64,000 bases of DNA from Muraenolepis orangiensis. Its lineage: Eukaryota; Chordata; Actinopteri; Gadiformes; Muraenolepididae. Made by a program: the position numbers and the translations under genes. Positions 55,330 to 64,000 of the stretch are shown here, one piece after another (positions within the stretch are counted from its first letter, which is position 1; each line of letters starts with the position of its first letter). The notes beneath the pieces are model-generated. The model made no database searches. It worked only from the letters and a program-made list of their open reading frames with translations, and was not told the origin of the DNA. The stretch lies in contig CM051016.1 in NCBI GenBank assembly GCA_027704905.1, positions 14,302,136-14,366,135 on the forward strand, written 5' to 3'.

Positions 55330-55734
55330 GTGAGTCTTTATACTCCACCACCACCACACAGACCAGGTCACACACCGTCCTCCTCCTCTACCGATAGGAC
55401 CCCACGCTGTGGTGGTGTTGTTGGAGGTATAGAAGAGCCACTAGGCTGTAGTTGTAGTAGTAGTAGTAGAGCTCCTCTTGGGTTAGCACGACGATACACA
55501 CATGGGGGGGTATGGGGTCGTCGTCTCTCCCTCCCCGCTACACGGACCGGTCCCCCGGCCGGGAGGAGGAGGAGGACACACGGAGAGCAGCTCCACCTCC
55601 AGCTCCTCCACCACATACATAATCACATAGAATCCCATGGACTCCTATCCATCCTATAGATCTAACGCAGACTGCGGGTTGTTGACACGTTCTGCTGGCC
55701 CAGCTAGCCTATGCTGGTTTTAGACCTAGCTGCT

Positions 55735-57275
55735 AGCACATGCTAGTGCTCTCTCGGATGTAGCTGCTAGTGCTCTCTCGGCTGCTAGCACATGCTAGTG
55801 CTCTCTCGGATGTAGCTGCTAGCACATGGTAGTGCTTTCTCGGATGTAGCTGCTAGCACATGCTAGTGCTCTCTCGGATGTAGCTGCTAGCACATGCTAG
55901 TGCTCTCTCGGATGTAGCTGCTAGCACATGCTAGTGCTCTCTTGGATGTAGCTGCTAGCACATACTAGTGTTCTACCGGGTGTAGCTGCTAGCACATGCT
56001 AGTGCTCTCTCGGATGTAGCTGCTAGCACATACTAGTGCTCTTTTAGACGTAGCTGCTAGCACATGCTAGCGCTCTCTCGGATGTAGCTGCTAGCACATG
56101 CTAGTGCTCTCTCGGATGTAGCTGCTAGCACATGCTAGTGCTCTCTCGGATGTAACTGCTAGCACATGCTAGTGCTCTTTTAGACGTAGCTGCTAGCACA
56201 TGCTAGTGCTCTCTCGGATGTAGCTGCTAGCACATGCTAGTGCTCTCTCGGATGTAACTGCTAGCACATACTAGTGCTCTTTTAGACGTAGCTGCTAGCA
56301 CATGCTAGTGCTCTCTCGGATGTAGCTGCTAGCACATGCTAGTGCTCTCTCGGATGTAGCTGCTAGTACATGCTAGTGCTCTTTTAGACGTAGTTGCTAG
56401 CACATGCTAGTGCTCTCTCGGATGTAGCTGCTAGCACATGCTAGTGCTCTTTTAGACGTAGCTGCTAGCACATGCTAGTGCTCTCTCAGATGTAGCTGCT
56501 AGCACATGCTAGTGCTCTCTCGGATATAGCTTCTAGCACATGCTAGGGCTCTCTCGGATGTAGCTGCTAGCACATGCTAGTGCTCTTTTAGACGTAGCTG
56601 CTAGCACATGCTAGTGCTCTTTTAGACGTAGCTGCTAGCACATGCTAGTGCTCTCTCGGATGTAGCTGCTAGCACATGCTAGTGCTCTTTTAGACGTAGC
56701 TGCTAGCACATGCTAGTGCTCTCTCGGATGTAGCTGCTAGCACATGCTAGTGCTCTCTCGGATGTAGCTGCTAGCACATGCTAGTGCTCTCTCGGATGTA
56801 GCTGCTAGCACATGCTAGTGCTCTCTCGGATGTAGCTGCTAGCACATGCTAGTGCTCTTTTAGACGTAGCTGCTAGCACATGCTACTGCTCTCACGGATG
56901 TAGCTGCTAGCACATACTAGTGCTCTCCCGGGTGTAGCTGCTAGCACATGCTAGTGCTCTCTCGGATGTAGCTGCTAGCACATGCTAGTGCTCTTTTAGA
57001 CGTAGCTGCTAGCACATGCTACTGCTCTCACGGATGTAGCTGCTAGCACATACTAGTGCTCTCCCGGGTGTAGCTTCTAGCACATGCTAGTGCTCTCTCG
57101 GATGTAGCTGCTTGCATATGCTAGTGTTCTCTCGAATGTAGCTGCTAGCACATGCTAGAGCTCTTTTAGACATAGCTGCCAGCACATGCTAGTGCTCTTT
57201 TAGATGTAGCTGCTAGCACATGCTAGTGCTGCTAGCACATGCTAGTGCTAGCACACTGTTAGCATAGTCTAGTGC
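55735..57275. repeat. 34-bp minisatellite with palindromic core, two unit types
   Basis: About 45 units of GTAGCTG followed by the palindrome CTAGCACATGCTAG, then TGCTCT and either CTCGGAT (type A) or TTTAGAC (type B). Types A and B alternate irregularly. Each unit holds the E-box CACATG. A few units have ACTAG or CCCGGGT variants. It lies in what would be dicer1 intron 1. Confidence 0.96.
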
Positions 57276-61208
<3,933 letters not shown>

Positions 61209-61312
61209 GAACTCTTGCGGACGGAGAATGAAATGAGATAAAGAGGACAGGAGGAGCCCAGCCCAGACCTCTCTGCCTGCACCACCACCTCTACCTCCTC
61301 TCCGTTTAAAGC
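61209..61312 (+). other. dicer1: dicer1 5' UTR, part of the first coding exon
   Basis: A pyrimidine-rich acceptor-like CTTTTCTCACTCCTCAG ends at 61,208, so the exon carrying the start codon may begin at 61,209. An in-frame TAA at 61,307-61,309 lies just before the ATG. Confidence 0.55.
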
Positions 61313-61426
61313 ATGGCAGGCCTTCAGCTCGTCACTCCTGCCTCTTCAGCCATGGGGCCTTTCTTTGGGCTGCCGTGGCAACAGGAGGCCATCCACGACA
61401 ACATCTACACGCCCAGGAAATATCAG
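61313..61426 (+). CDS. dicer1: dicer1 coding exon 1
   Basis: Residues 1-38, MAGLQLVTPASS to TPRKYQ. To keep the conserved QVELLEAA junction the donor must be CAG|GCCAGT, a GC donor. A GT-AG alternative (donor at 61,431, acceptor after GTAG at 61,554) also keeps the frame but turns conserved VE into AK. Confidence 0.9.
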
Positions 61427-61550
61427 GCCAGTATTAACATGGGCTCATGCGTTGTACATATTAACACTTGACGTGGGAAATGTAGTCCATCCAGTAACGT
61501 TACTGTATGTGTGTTTAATTGAGTTAACTGGGTGTCCTGTCCCGTTACAG

Positions 61551-61713
61551 GTAGAACTTCTTGAAGCAGCTCTTGAACACAATACTATAGTCTGCTTGAA
61601 CACTGGCTCAGGGAAGACCTTCATCGCAGTACTCCTAACGAAAGAGCTCTCCCACCAAATCCGTGGTGACTTCAGGGAGAATGCAAAGAAGACTGTTTTC
61701 CTGGTGAACACAG
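61551..61713 (+). CDS. dicer1: dicer1 coding exon 2 (Walker A)
   Basis: Residues 39-92 plus one base: VELLEAALEHNTIVCLNTGS, then GKTFIAVLLTKELSHQIRGD and ..KKTVFLVNT. Acceptor CCGTTACAG, donor ACAG|GTAACT. A second copy of the exon end and donor lies 40 bp downstream. Confidence 0.95.
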
Positions 61714-61763
61714 GTAACTCCCACAAAGAAAACTGTTTTCCTGGTGAACACAGGTAACCCCCT
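61684..61763 (+). repeat. dicer1: 40-bp tandem duplication of an exon end and 5' splice site
   Basis: AACTGTTTTCCTGGTGAACA with CAGGTAAC is present at 61,692-61,718 (one mismatch) and again 40 bp later at 61,732-61,758. Donors are after 61,713 and after 61,753. Only the first keeps the phase with the next exon. Confidence 0.92.
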
Positions 61764-62237
61764 CAAACAATAGACTAAGCCGTGGTCCAAGTAGCTTAAC
61801 TGGATATGTTAATTCATGTTGGTTCATGTGAACCTTGAGTAAGTCGTAGTTATTTCATCGCCATTAAGTGGAACTGTCTGGTGAACGCTTCAGGTTGAAA
61901 TGAGCTGTTGTGAAGCCAAAAGTTTTAAAAGTCCAGGGAAGCGCTTGCTTGAGTCAGCGTTCTGGTTTAAGCTTAAACATATCCTAACCTGCTACTTTAA
62001 ACTGGGCCCTGTATCAAGTCTTCCATCAGCTGCTTCCAGCAAAAACATCACTCAATGTGAGTTTAAATGAAAAGCATGTAGTGCAGTCCATAGCTACCCC
62101 CCCCCCCCCCATATCACTTACTTAAGTGTTGAACTCAAGCAGCCCGTTGAAATGGCCCACATGTCACCGGCGAAGAAGCACGTCCTCTAGCATGTGCCAC
62201 GGCTCAAACGTGTCTGTCTTCCCCGTCTGGTGTTCAG
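61714..62237 (+). other. dicer1 intron after coding exon 2
   Basis: Begins within the duplicated donor; a C-run of about 12 lies at 62,098-62,110. It ends GGTGTTCAG. Confidence 0.75.
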
Positions 62238-62368
62238 CCTCCTCGGTGGTCCAGCAAGCAGCCGCGGTCAGGACGCACTCTGACCTGGTGGTGGGGGAGT
62301 ACACCAGCCAGGGGGACGTCTCGCCACGGACACACCAACAGTGGAGTCAAGAAATCATGGAGAAGCAG
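62238..62368 (+). CDS. dicer1: dicer1 coding exon 3
   Basis: 131 bp, residues 93-136: ASSVVQQAAAVRTHSDLVVG, EYTSQG and WSQEIMEKQ. Acceptor TGTTCAG, donor GTGTGT. The middle (GDVSPRTHQQ) is the least conserved part, as in other fish. Confidence 0.92.
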
Positions 62369-62749
62369 GTGTGTGTGTCTCAGAAACCATCACCCTGATC
62401 AATGACTGTGTGGGGGACTCCACGTGGGACCTGCTCAGGGTGTCAATGGAACACTTTGGCAGGCTGTGAAACGTGAGGTGCACTGCCTTCTTTTTGTTTA
62501 AGCATAGAAAAATCAGAGCAGCATATTTTTACTGTTGCAAAGCAACCATAGATTGCTTTTCAATTTAGGGTGTCTCAGGCAATCTCACTGACAAAAACTG
62601 ATGGCGCTCACTGCAAACAGCAAGGTGCTCACTAGCGATAATAGTAACAACCAACTGTTAAAAAAGCTGACTACATTTACTTGTTTTTGTTAGAGTAATG
62701 TCCTTCTGTCCATGTTAAGTGATTGCCTTCTCGTGTCCTTGTGGTCCAG

Positions 62750-62884
62750 GTGCTGGTCATGACCTGCCACATATTCCTGCATGTTCTGAAGAGTGGAATC
62801 TTGCCGCTGTCTAAAATCAACCTGGTGGTGTTTGACGAGTGCCACCTGGCCATCACCGACCACCCCTACCAGGAGATCATGAAG
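62750..62884 (+). CDS. dicer1: dicer1 coding exon 4 (DECH box)
   Basis: Residues 137-181: VLVMTCHIFLHVLKSGILPL, SKINLVVFDECHLAITDHPY and QEIMK. DECH (165-168) is the ATPase motif II. Acceptor GGTCCAG, donor GTGAGG. The introns on either side (62,369-62,749; 62,885-63,211) hold nothing else. Confidence 0.96.
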
Positions 62885-63211
62885 GTGAGGACAGGCCTGA
62901 AACCACCGCTGTGTGGACCACATACCACCGCTGGCACTAATGGTCATGGCTACATTAGATCAAGCGGTTCTGTCTGAAGAATGATCATTATATTGCCATT
63001 GTCATTTTATACGATTAGTAGCCCTGGTCATCTTTAAGTGAACCATTTCTTTTTTTTGTAATCTCCTTTTTGCTATTTCTTAAACTCTCATATCGCTTTA
63101 TCTTTTTTCTCTACTTCTTGTTTTGTTTTTTAAATCGCAGAGCAGATGTGTATTCACATTGGAACAGATGGCATGAATATTCATTGTGTTTCCCTGGCTC
63201 TGTCCCTTCAG

Positions 63212-63372
63212 CTGTTTGAGGGCTGTCCAGCCGGCCCTCGGGTCCTGGGCCTCACCGCCTCCATCCTGAACGGGAAGTGTGACCCGTCGGAGCTGGAGCG
63301 GAAGATCCTGAACCTGGAGCACGTCCTGAGGAGCAACGCCGAGACCGCCACCGACCTCGTAGTGCTGGACAG
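63212..63372 (+). CDS. dicer1: dicer1 coding exon 5
   Basis: Residues 182-234 plus two bases: LFEGCPAGPRVLGLTASILN, GKCDPSELERKILNLEHVLR and SNAETATDLVVLDR. It includes helicase motif III (LTAS). Acceptor CCCTTCAG, donor AG|GTAGTC. The next exon is beyond 64,000. Confidence 0.95.
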
Positions 63373-63429
63373 GTAGTCGAGATGAAGTGAACTGATATTC
63401 TCTATGAATCGCTGCCAAATACACTACAG

Positions 63430-63744
63430 CAGTGGTCCCCAAACTGGGGGGGCCCCCTCCCCCGAGGGGGTGTCCGGAGGTTTTACAGGGGGAGGGGGGC
63501 CCGTTGAGGTTTTTTAAAATATCTATCTATCTATAGATAGATAGATAGTTATCTATATCGTAAAGGTGACTTGTTCCTCTTTAGATTTGCCGTTGAAGTT
63601 CTGTATTAATTACTGACAATGTTTTAAATAAATTCTATAGGAGTGGGCAAGCAAAGGATGTCTGAGAGCGTCTTGTAGGTGGGGGGGGGAGCTGACATTT
63701 TGACACAAAGGGGGGGTCCTGCAGAAAAAGTTTGGGGACCACTG
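63430..63744. mobile_element. hAT-like MITE in a dicer1 intron
   Basis: Inverted ends CAGTGGTCCCCAAACT (63,430-63,445) and AGTTTGGGGACCACTG (63,729-63,744) are perfect complements. Flanking 8-bp sequences CACTACAG and CACTTAGG agree at 6 of 8 positions, fitting a decayed 8-bp hAT target duplication. The interior is G/C-run-rich with an (ATCT/AGAT)n stretch near 63,520-63,550 and no transposase. Confidence 0.85.
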
Positions 63745-64000
63745 CACTTAGGAAGTGTTGTGTGATCCTTCAGGATTTGCTCTGCTTGTACCAACTACCA
63801 GATCTGTTGTCAGGTAGGGCTGTGCTGATTGATCACGACTCGGTTCCCTCGAAATCAGGGATGTCTTTCAGCGTTTAATTTTTTTGTTATTCTGAATGGC
63901 ATGTGTTTATTTAAATATTTATATTTTTACAAAGCTCTTGAGTAGGGCTTACCAACCAACCCTTTCAATCATACTTTCACTGTAGGCTCAAAAAAGATTT
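63745..64000 (+). other. dicer1 intron sequence to the end of the window
   Basis: No exon recognised before the end of the sequence. Confidence 0.6.

Larger units (their letters stand above)
61313..63372 (+). other. dicer1: dicer1 gene, 5' coding part (runs off the window): Dicer ribonuclease III
   Basis: Five coding exons (61,313-61,426; 61,551-61,713; 62,238-62,368; 62,750-62,884; 63,212-63,372) join in phase to 704 nt, the first 234 residues. Dicer cuts double-stranded RNA and pre-miRNA hairpins into ~22-nt RNAs in the cytoplasm. Visible here is the N-terminal DExD/H helicase lobe: the Q-motif region GLPWQQEAIHDNIYTPRKYQ, Walker A NTGSGKT (K60), DECH at 165-168 and motif III LTAS near 195-198. 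The start at MAGLQLVTPASS matches fish Dicer, which lacks the ten-residue human extension; an in-frame TAA sits two codons upstream. The later helicase, PAZ and RNase III domains are outside the window. Odd points: a GC donor after the first coding exon and a duplicated donor after the second. Confidence 0.95.

Noticed and set aside
55735..57275. CRISPR-like array with palindromic repeats
   Set aside because: The A/B segments between palindromes are just two recurring variants, not unique spacers; it is a minisatellite.
61365..61757. Single 130-codon frame across dicer1 coding exons 1-2
   Set aside because: It reads exon 1 in the wrong frame and runs through the intron; only its VELLEAALEHNTIVC part onward is genuine dicer1 exon 2.

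Overview
The window is vertebrate, almost certainly teleost, genomic DNA. It has vertebrate split genes with short GT-AG exons, fish-type interspersed repeats (a tRNA-derived SINE, CR1/L2-like LINE pieces, a restriction-like-endonuclease LINE, hAT-like and TTAA-flanked non-autonomous DNA transposons) and an extreme load of tandem repeats. By eye about a fifth of the window is microsatellite or minisatellite. That load would fit a gadiform (cod-like) fish, but this is a weak inference and the sequence alone does not fix the species.

Only two protein-coding genes are supported, both on the + strand. (1) clmn (calmin), complete: 13 coding exons between 11,108 and 38,516, every junction phase-consistent, giving a predicted 1,086-residue protein with two calponin-homology (actin-binding) domains, a long acidic linker on one 1,929-bp exon, and a C-terminal membrane anchor. 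(2) dicer1, 5' part only: start codon at 61,313 and five coding exons up to 63,372, giving the first 234 residues and part of the next codon. This covers the N-terminal DExD/H helicase lobe with its NTGSGKT and DECH motifs; the rest lies beyond the window. A possible non-coding first exon ends at 55,329. CLMN followed by DICER1 in the same orientation matches the human 14q32 arrangement, so this is a conserved syntenic pair.

Layout: 1-10,500 is gene-free DNA upstream of clmn (SINE, 2.3-kb minisatellite, TA-rich tandem array, decayed LINE). 10,510-11,192 holds the CT-rich clmn promoter region and first coding exon. 11,193-24,357 is intron 1, with a 1.6-kb array of a 20-bp unit. 24,358-38,516 holds the other clmn exons, with an antisense LINE in intron 2 and a TTAA element in intron 9. 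38,517-38,975 is the 3' UTR. 38,976-55,200 is intergenic and dominated by a 4-kb minisatellite lying between two inverted ~250-bp arms, plus a second large inverted repeat next to the presumed dicer1 promoter. 55,330-61,208 is presumed dicer1 intron 1, with a 34-bp-unit minisatellite and a long GT tract. 61,209-64,000 is the dicer1 5' coding region.

No new protein system is visible. The most interesting signals concern how repeats meet splicing: several clmn 3' splice sites are built on or beside CT or GT microsatellites; the last clmn exon lies between complementary GT and CA tracts; intron 1 carries about 80 copies of a unit containing the ideal branch-point heptamer TACTAAC; dicer1 has an apparent GC-AG intron after its first coding exon; and the end of the next dicer1 exon, with its 5' splice site, is tandemly duplicated.
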